The notes beneath the pieces were generated by a model. It did not search any database, had not been told where the DNA came from, and was given only the letters and a program-made list of their open reading frames with translations. A stretch of DNA of 13,040 nt from Dysgonamonadaceae bacterium. Its GTDB lineage: Bacteria; Bacteroidota; Bacteroidia; Bacteroidales; Azobacteroidaceae. The stretch covers positions 1 to 13,040 of the forward strand of contig JAIRRK010000142.1 in the NCBI GenBank assembly GCA_031256015.1, given 5' to 3'. The position numbers were made by a program, and so were the translations under genes. Below are positions 1-7,699 of the stretch, piece after piece (position 1 is the first letter of the stretch; each line of letters begins with the position of its first letter).

Positions 1-416
1 ATGTCGACAATTCTTTTACGGAAGAACAAATTGAAAACTGGAATAAAAGATTAAAAACGGTTTTCAATCGCGGATTTTGGGATGGATATTATTTGGGGCA
101 ACGCTTGGGAGAATGGAGCAGCAAATACGGAAATGAAGCAACAGAGCGAAAAATATATATCGGGAAAGTAATTAAATATTTCTCGAAATTAGGAGTCGCC
201 GAATTTCTGATGGAAACTCAAAGCTTGAGAAAAGGCGAAAAAGTGCTGATTACAGGCCCGACAACCGGAGCCTTATTCGCTAAGGCCGACGAAATACGTG
301 TCGACTTGAATCCCGTTGAGGAAACAAAAAAAGGCGAACGATTTTCGATGAAAGTTCCGGAGAAAGTTCGACCTTCGGACAAATTATTCAAAATGAACGA
401 ATCGACAACAAAATAA
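1..416 (+). CDS. Peptidase U32 family protein, C-terminal part (5' end outside window)
   Basis: This is the last ~138 codons of a U32-family protein. The frame is open from base 3 and ends with TAA at 414-416, so the true start lies left of the window. The visible part contains a segment FNRGFWDGYYLGQ followed by a charged C-terminal module with a run VLITGPTTG, matching the region after the catalytic-like domain in bacterial U32 proteins (collagenase-like PrtC, TrhP/RlhA types). Characterised bacterial relatives support hydroxylation of tRNA or rRNA bases, and older work calls them proteases; this fragment cannot decide between them. The TTG at 93 is not a start, because similarity continues upstream of it. 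The next gene begins on the base after the stop, so the two are probably translated together. Confidence 0.85.
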   Translation, partial: VDNSFTEEQIENWNKRLKTVFNRGFWDGYYLGQRLGEWSSKYGNEATERKIYIGKVIKYFSKLGVAEFLMETQSLRKGEKVLITGPTTGALFAKADEIRVDLNPVEETKKGERFSMKVPEKVRPSDKLFKMNESTTK

Positions 417-821
417 ATGGAGAAAAAAATCTTTGAAACGGAAATTAAAGTGCGCGATTACGAATGTGACGCACAGGGAATCGTGAATAATGCGAATTAT
501 CAACATTATTACGAAATTACCCGTCACGAGTTTTTGGAAAGCATTGGTATCTCTTTTTCCGATTCTCACGACGAGGGAATAGACCCGGTTGTATCGAGAA
601 TAGAAATCTTTTACAAAGCACCGCTGAAAGGAGGTGACCGGATTATTTCGTCCATGACCGTAAAAAGAAAAGGAGCCAGAATCATTTTCAATCAAACCAT
701 TAAAAGAAAATCGGATAATACCTTGTGTTCTACCGCCACCGTCGACGTTGTGATACTGATTAACGGCGTTCTTTCCATAGGAGACCGCTACGATGAGGCA
801 ATGAAAGAATATTTGGAATAG
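417..821 (+). CDS. Acyl-CoA thioesterase, 4HBT/YbgC-like hotdog fold
   Basis: A 134-residue protein of usual single-hotdog length. Near the N-terminus it has the pattern YECDAQGIVNNANYQHYYE (residues 15-33). In the 4-hydroxybenzoyl-CoA thioesterase/YbgC/FadM group the Asp here (D18) is the catalytic acid, and the following G-[IV]-V and N-Y positions line the CoA site. The rest reads as the alternating strands of the hotdog sheet. It should hydrolyse an acyl-CoA or acyl-ACP thioester in the cytoplasm; the substrate cannot be told from sequence. The ATG directly follows the U32 stop codon with no gap, suggesting translational coupling. dprA follows 54 bp later with no TAnnTTTG box between, so the three genes are probably one transcript. 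Confidence 0.88.
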   Translation: MEKKIFETEIKVRDYECDAQGIVNNANYQHYYEITRHEFLESIGISFSDSHDEGIDPVVSRIEIFYKAPLKGGDRIISSMTVKRKGARIIFNQTIKRKSDNTLCSTATVDVVILINGVLSIGDRYDEAMKEYLE

Positions 822-875
822 TGCTGTATTATCCCGATTATAACAATATTAAAAATAAACCGAACCTTAACCGAA

Positions 876-1988
876 ATGAATCATCAAGATCTTTTATACC
901 GAATATCTCTTGCCTTGGCAAAAGGAATAGGCTATATTACCGCCGGACAAATTGTTAATACGCTGGAAGATTTATCTGTCCTATTCGAAAACAAACAGCA
1001 ATGCAAAGCCGAATTTCCTTTGATTCCTCCGGAGTTGATCGACGCCGTTCATCACCCCGATGTTCGGAGAAAAGCCGAAGCGGAAATAGATTTTATCGCC
1101 AAAGAAGGAATCACGCCCTTTTTCATTAAGGACGAAAATTATCCGTTTCGCCTGAGAGAATGTATCGACGCTCCCATTCTTCTTTATATGAAAGGAAACG
1201 CCGACCTGAACGCACGGAAAATAGTGAGTATCGTCGGAACCCGAAATGCAACCGATTATGGACGGGAAATGACGGATATTTTAGTTCGGGATATTAAAAA
1301 AAACAGTCCGGATACGCTTATTGTTAGCGGATTAGCTTACGGAATAGATATTCAGGCACACAAATCGTCATTAAAAAACAATTTGGCTACCGTTGGAGTT
1401 TTGGCTCACGGATTGGATTTGATTTATCCGAGCATCCATCGAAAAATTGCATCGGAAATGATGGAAAACGGCGGACTGATAAGCGATTTTGTTTCCGAAA
1501 CCAATCCTGACAGACAAAATTTTCTGAAACGAAATCGTATTATTGCAGGTATGGCCGACTGTACCGTTGTTGTCGAATCGGCCATCAAAGGAGGTGCTTT
1601 AAGTACGGCTACCATCGCCGGATCGTATAACAGAGATGTTTTTGCTTATCCCGGAAAAGTATCCGATACCTATTCATCCGGATGCAACAAGTTGATAAAG
1701 ATGAACAAAGCGGCGTTGATTACCTGTGCCGACGACCTTTTTCGGGAAATGGGTTGGGATAAAGAGAAAATGAAAGAAAAAACGCCTGTTCAGCGAATGC
1801 TTTTTCCGAACTTGTCGAACGACGAACAGGAAATAATCCATTTTTTACGGCAATCCGGGCAGATTCAATTGAACGTGCTTGGGATGAAATCGGGATTTTC
1901 GAGCAGTCGATTATCCGCTTTGTTGTTTGAACTCGAAATGAAAGGAATCATTCGTTGTATGCCGGGTGGAATTTACGAACTTATTTGA
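876..1988 (+). CDS. dprA: DNA-processing protein DprA
   Basis: A 370-residue protein of typical DprA/Smf length. DprA binds incoming single-stranded DNA during natural transformation and loads RecA. The order of parts is an N-terminal helix-hairpin-helix/SAM-like region (about 1-75), a Rossmann-like core (about 80-290) and a C-terminal winged-helix domain (about 313-370). Core motifs visible are GTRNATDYG (121-129), SGLAYGID (151-158), an RN pair in KRNRIIAG (218-225), GGALSTA (239-245) and GCNKLI (269-274). The start at 876 gives the usual N-terminus. Its last 16 bases overlap the end of the convergent minus-strand gene. It is the only competence-associated gene here; in this phylum dprA is common in strains not known to be transformable, so its presence does not prove competence. 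Confidence 0.96.
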   Translation: MNHQDLLYRISLALAKGIGYITAGQIVNTLEDLSVLFENKQQCKAEFPLIPPELIDAVHHPDVRRKAEAEIDFIAKEGITPFFIKDENYPFRLRECIDAPILLYMKGNADLNARKIVSIVGTRNATDYGREMTDILVRDIKKNSPDTLIVSGLAYGIDIQAHKSSLKNNLATVGVLAHGLDLIYPSIHRKIASEMMENGGLISDFVSETNPDRQNFLKRNRIIAGMADCTVVVESAIKGGALSTATIAGSYNRDVFAYPGKVSDTYSSGCNKLIKMNKAALITCADDLFREMGWDKEKMKEKTPVQRMLFPNLSNDEQEIIHFLRQSGQIQLNVLGMKSGFSSSRLSALLFELEMKGIIRCMPGGIYELI

Positions 1989-3121
1989 GCTTCTATTTCC
2001 CGTTCGTGTTCCTGCATCAAACGTTCGGCCATTAAAACGGTTGTATTCAGCAATTCGTATTCTTTTTCAAAATAAGGAGAAAATAAACCGGTATTCAAAT
2101 TTTCTTCGATTTGCTTGTTTAACCACCATTTCCCGGTCTCCAAGTGTAGATAATCCAATAGTTTATCGTCTAAAATATTGCAGGCATACAGATAGATTAA
2201 CCGATTTGTTTCCGAATCTTTGTAAACATATCGGAAAATAAAACGATAAGGAAGTTCCGAACTTCCTCCGTTTTTTGTAATGGCTTTTTTCACGCCTTCA
2301 TCCAATGTTTCTTCAAATAAAAGAGAGCGTTCAAAAGGATAATCCAATTGATGGACTTGATTCAAAAAATGATCTTTTCTTTCCTGTAAAAATAATTTTC
2401 CTTTATTTATTAAAGCGACACGAACCACCGGATGCAGGTATTTATTTCCTGAGAAAAGACTGACACTTAATGCCACTTTTCCTTTCACTGCACCGGATTC
2501 GTTTACAATCGGCAACCAAATTTCATCGGATAATCGCTTTTTCAGAAAATTCCAATGAGAAAATTCATAAATAATATGAGCAAAAATAAATAACAATACA
2601 ATTCCGTGATAAATACAAAAATCGGCAAAAGAAGAATGATAATTATCCGGTAATAATTGATAAAAAAGAGTTACGAGGAGATAGGAACCTTGAATATACA
2701 ATGCAAGTTTTACTACATAAAACTCGGTATCGAGTTGCAGAATTTTCAATCCTTCTTCTATACCGTCTTTCTGCAAAATTCTTATTTTGAAATAATCTTT
2801 TAACCGCAAGAAAACAAAGAGGGTTATCGATAAAAAAATGCCTAAAAAAACCGAAGCTTTTGTCTCGTAAAGATAATCGAACGGTGAAAATAAAGAAAAC
2901 AGTACCAATAAAAAAATGGAAATAGTAGCGATATAAACCGTAAAATTTATCTTTTGCTTGAAAATACAGCCTTTCAAAGGGAAAGACACAAGTAAACTGA
3001 TGACAGTGATAATTAAAGTTACGTTATAAGAAGAAAAACTATTAAAAAGAAAAAATACCATGAGGGGCATCATTCCCATAATAGGCATTAATAAATGCAT
3101 TAGAGTTTTTTTATCATTCAT
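1973..3121 (-). CDS. Membrane protein with degenerate C-terminal Nudix domain
   Basis: Read from ATG at 3121 this is 382 residues. An upstream in-frame ATG at 3181 would add 20 hydrophilic residues; I prefer 3121 because the membrane region then starts a few residues in, but this is unproven. The first ~190 residues hold about six hydrophobic helices (around 7-28, 33-50, 59-79, 88-106, 134-155, 168-186). The soluble C-terminal half resembles a Nudix fold: strand VVRVALINKGKLFLQER (232-248), a helix, strands around 291-315, then a W-x-x-x-x-I-E-E-N and FSPYFEKEYELL ending. The Nudix box expected in the helix (G-x5-E-x7-RE-x2-EE-x-G) is degraded: DEGVKKAITKNGG lacks the R-E and E-E metal ligands, so hydrolase activity is unlikely. 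It lies 97 bp (37 bp from the alternative start) after lipA with no clear promoter between, probably the third gene of the dpp4-lipA operon. Confidence 0.75.
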   Translation of the reverse strand: MNDKKTLMHLLMPIMGMMPLMVFFLFNSFSSYNVTLIITVISLLVSFPLKGCIFKQKINFTVYIATISIFLLVLFSLFSPFDYLYETKASVFLGIFLSITLFVFLRLKDYFKIRILQKDGIEEGLKILQLDTEFYVVKLALYIQGSYLLVTLFYQLLPDNYHSSFADFCIYHGIVLLFIFAHIIYEFSHWNFLKKRLSDEIWLPIVNESGAVKGKVALSVSLFSGNKYLHPVVRVALINKGKLFLQERKDHFLNQVHQLDYPFERSLLFEETLDEGVKKAITKNGGSSELPYRFIFRYVYKDSETNRLIYLYACNILDDKLLDYLHLETGKWWLNKQIEENLNTGLFSPYFEKEYELLNTTVLMAERLMQEHEREIEAQISS

Positions 3122-3218
3122 GAATACATCGATTGGTCTGCAAAGTTCGCCATCTGCATTAGTTCTCTTTCTGTATAACAAAAATTATATCTGAATGTTT
3201 GCCCGATTCGCAGATAAT

Positions 3219-4073
3219 TTATAAATAATCGATTGAGTGATATGATGAACGGACTAATGGGCCGGATTCTACATGATTGAATCCTATATTTAAGGCAATG
3301 TGTTTATATTCCGAAAACGTTTCGGGAGGAAAATATTCCATTACGGGAATATTTTTTTTCGCCGGTTGAAGATATTGTCCTATCGAGAGGAGTGTGCAAC
3401 CTGCCGAGAACAATTCTTTCATGGTAGCTACAACTTCGTCTTTAGTTTCTCCTAATCCAATCATTAATCCCGATTTGGCGGCGATTCCGGAGGAAGCAAC
3501 TTGTTTCAACACGGCTAAACTGATAGAATATTTTGCAACACTGCGAACAAAGGGAGTCAATCGTTCGACTGTTTCAATGTTGTGAGAAATAATATCGGGA
3601 GAAGTATCAATCACTTTTTGGATACATTCTTTGTCTCCTCTGAAATCGGGAATAAGAACTTCAAGCGTTACTTCCGGATTAACTTTTTTCACTTCCGAAA
3701 TGGTATTTGCCCAATGCAGAGAACCATAATCGGGCAAATCATCTCGATCTACCGAAGTAATAACAGCATGTTTCAATCCCAACAAACGAATCGATTCAGC
3801 TATTTTCGCCGGTTCGTCCAAGTCCAACGGAAGAGGTTTTCCCGATTTGGTATTGCAAAATTTGCAGGAGCGGGTACAAATATCTCCTGCAATCATCAAT
3901 GTGGCGGTTTTCCGATTCCAACATTCCCCTCTATTCGGGCATTTTCCGCTTTCACAAATGGTGTGAAGCGAACGGCCTTTTATGATTTTGCCGGTAGTGG
4001 AAAAATTGTCGTTATTTCCTAAATTGATTCGCAACCATTCCGGTTTCCGCAACTTTTTCTCCAAGTCATTCAT
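3219..4073 (-). CDS. lipA: Lipoyl synthase (radical SAM)
   Basis: A 284-residue radical SAM enzyme that inserts two sulfur atoms into protein-bound octanoyl chains, making the lipoyl cofactor of 2-oxoacid dehydrogenases and the glycine cleavage system. Both iron-sulfur sites are complete. The auxiliary cluster motif C-x4-C-x5-C is at C40, C45, C51, and the radical SAM C-x3-C-x2-C is at C66, C70, C73 within CTRSCKFC. The closing RSSYH motif (275-279) carries the serine known to ligate the auxiliary cluster. NIETV (165-169) and the G-L-M-I-G-L-G-E-T segment (202-210) are also typical. The ATG lies 3 bp after the dpp4 stop, indicating coupling. No octanoyltransferase gene (lipB) is in the window. 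Confidence 0.97.
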   Translation of the reverse strand: MNDLEKKLRKPEWLRINLGNNDNFSTTGKIIKGRSLHTICESGKCPNRGECWNRKTATLMIAGDICTRSCKFCNTKSGKPLPLDLDEPAKIAESIRLLGLKHAVITSVDRDDLPDYGSLHWANTISEVKKVNPEVTLEVLIPDFRGDKECIQKVIDTSPDIISHNIETVERLTPFVRSVAKYSISLAVLKQVASSGIAAKSGLMIGLGETKDEVVATMKELFSAGCTLLSIGQYLQPAKKNIPVMEYFPPETFSEYKHIALNIGFNHVESGPLVRSSYHSIDYL

Positions 4074-4076
4074 TCC

Positions 4077-6242
4077 TTATAAGTTTGCTTTTAGAAAATC
4101 AATTACTCGATTATATAAATGAATCCGGGTTTTATATCCTAAGATACTGTGATTTTTATTTGAATATATTTGCATATCGAACTGTTTTCCGGCATTGACC
4201 AAAGCTTCCGAATAATAGAGCGTGTTTTGATAATGCACATTATCATCAGCCGTTCCATGAATCAATAACAGTTTTCCCTGTAATTGATCGGCTAATTTGA
4301 TAGGAGAGCATAAATCGTAATTTTCATGATTTTCATTTGGAGTCCGCATAAAACGTTCAGTATAAATCGTATCGTAAAACCGCCAATCGGTAACGGGAGC
4401 AATCGCCACTCCGGCTTTGAAAACTCCGTTTCCTCGGCTCAAGCACATAAGTGTATTGAATCCGCCGAAACTCCATCCCCAAATAGCGATGCGGTTTTTA
4501 TCGATATAACTTTGTTGTCCCAAATAGTTTGCGCCGGCTATTTGATCATCCGATTCCAATAAACCCAACTTCAGATAAGTACATTTTTTAAATTCGGCTC
4601 CTCTTCCTCCGGTTCCCCTTCCGTCGATTGCCGCAACAACGAAACCCTGTTCAGCCAAATAATGATACCAATCCATTCGGTAAGAGTCTCGTACTTCCTG
4701 AGAGCCCGGTCCGCTGTATTGTACCATAACCAAAGGATATTGTTTATCGGAAGAAAAATCGGAAGGTTTAATCATCCATCCGTTCAATGTTTCTCCGCTT
4801 TCATTGGTAAAAGCAAAAAATCCTTTTTGAGAGAAACGGATGTTTTTTAATTGCTCTTTCAATTCGTGATTATCATTCAGAACAGATAATTGCTTTCCTT
4901 TTTCATCGTGCAACGAAACATAGGAAGGCGTTGATGTATTGGAAAAAGTATTCACGAAGTATTGACAATTCTCGCTGAAAGAAGCATTGTTTGTTCCTTT
5001 TTGAGCGGACAATTTTGTTTTGTTTCCTTTTGCGTCGACTTTGTAAATATCGCGATACAAAGGACCTTCTTCCGCCGATTGGTAATAAACGGTTTTCGTT
5101 TCCGGATTAAATCCGTAGAGATTCGTTACATCGCGGTTTCCGGATGTCAATTGTTTTTCCGGAACGCCGGTTATGGAATAAAGATAAATATGAGCAAATC
5201 CATCTTTCTCGCTGACATAAACAAAATTATCTTTTGAAAAACGGATATTCATTATCCAATCAGGGTCGATGTAATAGTTACTTTCATCATGCAAAACAAG
5301 TTTGGAAACCGTCGATTTCGGATTGACAAAATACATATTGAAATTATTTTGATGACGATTAAGAGTCATTACCGCTAATTGGTCGGGGTTTTCGGTAAAA
5401 CGAATACAAGGAATATATCCGTCATCATCCAAAGGAACATTCATTTTTTTAGTGTCTTTGGTTTCTATGTTGAAAACAAAACATCCGACTGTCGAATTTT
5501 TATTTCCTGCTTTAGGGTACTTGTAAGTATAAGAATCGGGATATAATTTGCCGTCAAAGACTTGAAATGAAAAAGCAGGTACATTTGTCTCGTCCGATTT
5601 TACGAAGGCTAAGAATTGACTGTCGGATGACCAAGACATTAAATTCGTTTGTCCGAACTCCTCTTCGTAAACCCAATCGGAGATGCCGTTCAGTATTTTA
5701 TTCCATTCTCCGTCTTTTGTCAATTGAGATTCGGTATCATAATCCAATTTTTTCAACCAAATGTTGTTTTCTCTCACGAAGGCAACCATTCTTCCGTCGG
5801 GGGAAAACGTCGGAATCATTATTTTTCCGGGAGAATCGGATAACGGTTTCAAAAAATTTCTTCTCACATCGTAGTCATATACATTGGCTTTCCATGAATG
5901 GCGATAAATAGATTCCTGCTCGTTCCATAGCAATATGCGGTATCCGCGAGAATCGATTGCATATCCTTGTATTTTATCTAATTTTGTTCCTCGAACTTTA
6001 TCCACATGAAACAAAGTGTCCGTTAATTTTCCGGTTTTGTAAGAGTATTTCAATAAAGCCTTATTGTCGCTGCTTAAAGTAGTATAATGTTCTCCATCGG
6101 GGAGAGAACGCATCATTTGAACACCTTTGGGCGAATATTTTCCCGACAGAATATTTTCTAACGAAAGAGTTTGATTTGTCTTTTGAGCCTGAAGTGAAAA
6201 CGCAAAAACAATAATTGCAACGGCGAAGAATAATTTTTTCAT
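4077..6242 (-). CDS. dpp4: Dipeptidyl peptidase IV (S9B), exported
   Basis: A serine exopeptidase that removes X-Pro or X-Ala dipeptides from peptide N-termini, acting in the periplasm or at the outer surface. From the ATG at 6242 it is 721 residues, close to the 723 of Porphyromonas gingivalis DPPIV. The N-terminus is a signal peptide (MKKLFF, hydrophobic core, SLQAQ cleavage region). A longer reading from 6269 adds nine residues, but that start lies inside the -7 promoter box, so 6242 is chosen. A beta-propeller follows, with the DWVYEEEFG segment whose glutamates (about 193-195) hold the substrate amino group. The hydrolase domain has nucleophile GWSFGG (S~591), GTADDNVH (D~666) and NKNHS (H~698), spaced as in the family. 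Its pairing with lipA looks like co-transcription rather than shared pathway. Confidence 0.96.
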   Translation of the reverse strand: MKKLFFAVAIIVFAFSLQAQKTNQTLSLENILSGKYSPKGVQMMRSLPDGEHYTTLSSDNKALLKYSYKTGKLTDTLFHVDKVRGTKLDKIQGYAIDSRGYRILLWNEQESIYRHSWKANVYDYDVRRNFLKPLSDSPGKIMIPTFSPDGRMVAFVRENNIWLKKLDYDTESQLTKDGEWNKILNGISDWVYEEEFGQTNLMSWSSDSQFLAFVKSDETNVPAFSFQVFDGKLYPDSYTYKYPKAGNKNSTVGCFVFNIETKDTKKMNVPLDDDGYIPCIRFTENPDQLAVMTLNRHQNNFNMYFVNPKSTVSKLVLHDESNYYIDPDWIMNIRFSKDNFVYVSEKDGFAHIYLYSITGVPEKQLTSGNRDVTNLYGFNPETKTVYYQSAEEGPLYRDIYKVDAKGNKTKLSAQKGTNNASFSENCQYFVNTFSNTSTPSYVSLHDEKGKQLSVLNDNHELKEQLKNIRFSQKGFFAFTNESGETLNGWMIKPSDFSSDKQYPLVMVQYSGPGSQEVRDSYRMDWYHYLAEQGFVVAAIDGRGTGGRGAEFKKCTYLKLGLLESDDQIAGANYLGQQSYIDKNRIAIWGWSFGGFNTLMCLSRGNGVFKAGVAIAPVTDWRFYDTIYTERFMRTPNENHENYDLCSPIKLADQLQGKLLLIHGTADDNVHYQNTLYYSEALVNAGKQFDMQIYSNKNHSILGYKTRIHLYNRVIDFLKANL

Positions 6243-6266
6243 GAAACATTCATTATTAAAGAGGGA

Positions 6267-6298
6267 CAAACTTAGTATTTTTTCGACAATTTGCCAAA
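6267..6298 (-). promoter_or_regulatory. Bacteroidales promoter for dpp4-lipA operon
   Basis: On the minus strand a -33 TTTG box (6298-6295) is followed after 20 bp by TAAGTTTG (6274-6267), a full match to the phylum's -7 consensus TAnnTTTG. Transcription would begin around 6260, leaving a leader of about 20 bases before the dpp4 ATG at 6242. The box position also argues against the longer start at 6269. Confidence 0.7.
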
Positions 6299-6323
6299 AG
6301 ATAAAGTAATAGTTTTATCTTTG
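6290..6323 (+). promoter_or_regulatory. Bacteroidales promoter for DUF2851 gene
   Basis: A -33 TTTG (6290-6293) is separated by 22 bp from TATCTTTG (6316-6323), a full TAnnTTTG match. The ATG at 6359 is 35 bp further on. The -33 box sits one base from the -33 box of the divergent dpp4 promoter. Confidence 0.68.
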
Positions 6324-6358
6324 TACTCGGAGTATTTAACCAAAAATGAATCTTTGAT

Positions 6359-7648
6359 ATGAAAACGAAAACTATCGAAAAATTATTACATTATGTTTGG
6401 AAACATAAACTGTATCAATCCGTTGAATTGGAAACGACAGATGGCTCTTCATTGGAAATTATCGATCCGGGAATTTTGAATACCGACGCCGGTCCGGATT
6501 TCTTCAATGCAAAAATCAAATTAGGCGATAAGCTTTGGGTCGGAAACGTGGAAATTCACTTGAAATCATCGGATTGGTATAATCACAATCACCATCAGGA
6601 TGAGGCATACAATTCGGTTATTTTGCACGTAGTTGAATCAGTCAATAACCGGGAAGTAAAGGATTCGTCCGGGCGAATAATTCCTCAATGGTCGATGAAC
6701 ATTCCGCAATCCATAAAAGAGGATTATGTTCTTTGGATGAACTCGGAATCGAATATCCCCTGTTTGAACCGTATCAACGAACTCCCCGAAATTTATGTGA
6801 ACGATTGGCTGAGTGCTTTATTATTGGAACGCTTAGAAAGAAAAAATACCCAAATTCAAAATTGGTTGGAAGAATATAACAACAGTTGGGATGAAGTTTT
6901 TTACATTGTATTAAGTCGTAATTTCGGATTCGGTATCAACAATGATGCTTTCGAGCGATTGGCAAAAAGCCTTCCTTTGAAATATATTCTGAAACATTCC
7001 GATTCTCAATTACAAACCGAAGCGTTGTTTTTAGGTCAAGCCGGATTGCTCGATGCAGATGATATAGAAGATAGTTATTATCAATCGCTTCGGGACGAAT
7101 ATCAATTTTTATCAAAGAAATACGATTTATCTCCGTTGCCTTCATTCCTCTTTAAAAGCCTGAAAATTCGTCCGAACAATTTTCCTCATGTGAAGATTGT
7201 TCAACTGGCCGGATTAGTCAGAAAACAATTACGGATATTTTCCTGCTTATTGAAAGAGACGGAGTTGAAAAGTTTTCGATTGTTATTTGATACGGAAATA
7301 CACGCATTTTGGGAGACGCATTATCATTTCAAAAAAGCGGCTTCTTTCCGGCCCAAGAAGTTGGGTTTATCGGCCATTGATATTCTGATTATCAACGTAG
7401 TTGTTCCTGTCTTATTTGCTTATGGAAAGAAAAACCGTCAGGAAGAGTGCATAACCAAAGCCATCGGATTATTGGAATCCTTGAAACCGGAAAATAATTT
7501 CATCGTTAATTTGTTCAAAAGGAGACAGATTAATATTCAACATGCCGGAGACAGTCAGGCTTTCATCCAGTTAAAAAGAGAATATTGCGACCAGAAGAAA
7601 TGTATATTCTGTCGAATCGGGCATAAATTGCTGAGTAAATTAGTCTGA
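6359..7648 (+). CDS. DUF2851 family protein, function unknown
   Basis: A 429-residue cytoplasmic-looking protein without signal peptide or membrane helix, recognised as DUF2851, a family typical of Bacteroidota. The conserved N-terminal block has NTDAGPDFFNA (41-51), a GNVEIHLK run (62-69), SDWYNHNHHQD (71-81) and ILHVVES (88-94), rich in Asp, Glu and His that could bind metal. The middle is mainly helical and less conserved. The C-terminus has three cysteines C410-x4-C415-x2-C418 followed by RIGH, a possible metal-binding knuckle. It has its own promoter and is followed 51 bp later by namZ, which also has a candidate -7 box, so co-transcription is uncertain. No biochemical function is known to me; the spacing of D47 and E65-x-H67 loosely recalls PD-(D/E)XK nucleases, which is only a suggestion. 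Confidence 0.88.
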   Translation: MKTKTIEKLLHYVWKHKLYQSVELETTDGSSLEIIDPGILNTDAGPDFFNAKIKLGDKLWVGNVEIHLKSSDWYNHNHHQDEAYNSVILHVVESVNNREVKDSSGRIIPQWSMNIPQSIKEDYVLWMNSESNIPCLNRINELPEIYVNDWLSALLLERLERKNTQIQNWLEEYNNSWDEVFYIVLSRNFGFGINNDAFERLAKSLPLKYILKHSDSQLQTEALFLGQAGLLDADDIEDSYYQSLRDEYQFLSKKYDLSPLPSFLFKSLKIRPNNFPHVKIVQLAGLVRKQLRIFSCLLKETELKSFRLLFDTEIHAFWETHYHFKKAASFRPKKLGLSAIDILIINVVVPVLFAYGKKNRQEECITKAIGLLESLKPENNFIVNLFKRRQINIQHAGDSQAFIQLKREYCDQKKCIFCRIGHKLLSKLV

Positions 7649-7655
7649 AAAGAAT

Positions 7656-7671
7656 CAAAAGGTTTCTTTTG
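7656..7671 (+). repeat. Short perfect hairpin between DUF2851 and namZ
   Basis: CAAAAG (7656-7661) and CTTTTG (7666-7671) form a perfect 6-bp stem with a 4-base loop (GTTT), 8 bp after the DUF2851 stop. No T-run follows directly, so it is a poor intrinsic terminator. Its right arm contains a TTTG that could serve as a -33 box, so it might instead be an operator or simply chance in AT-rich DNA. Confidence 0.35.
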
Positions 7672-7694
7672 CATCACAATTTATTCTATTTTTG
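7668..7694 (+). promoter_or_regulatory. Candidate namZ promoter, -7 box abutting start codon
   Basis: TATTTTTG (7687-7694) matches TAnnTTTG in full and ends 5 bases before the namZ ATG at 7700. The nearest upstream TTTG (7668-7671) is only 15 bp away, shorter than the usual ~17-23. If used, the transcript would start at or next to the ATG, giving a leaderless or nearly leaderless mRNA. Confidence 0.45.
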
Positions 7695-7699
7695 TCGAG

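Noticed and set aside
1975..2007. Possible hairpin ACGAAC...GTTCGT at the dprA end
   Set aside because: A 6-bp stem with a 21-base loop and no T-run; likely chance.
3122..3181. Twenty-residue longer start for the pseudo-Nudix membrane protein
   Set aside because: Not excluded, but the extra part is hydrophilic and no promoter or leader supports it over 3121.
6243..6269. Nine-residue longer start for dpp4
   Set aside because: The ATG at 6269 lies within the -7 box, and the signal peptide begins naturally at 6242.
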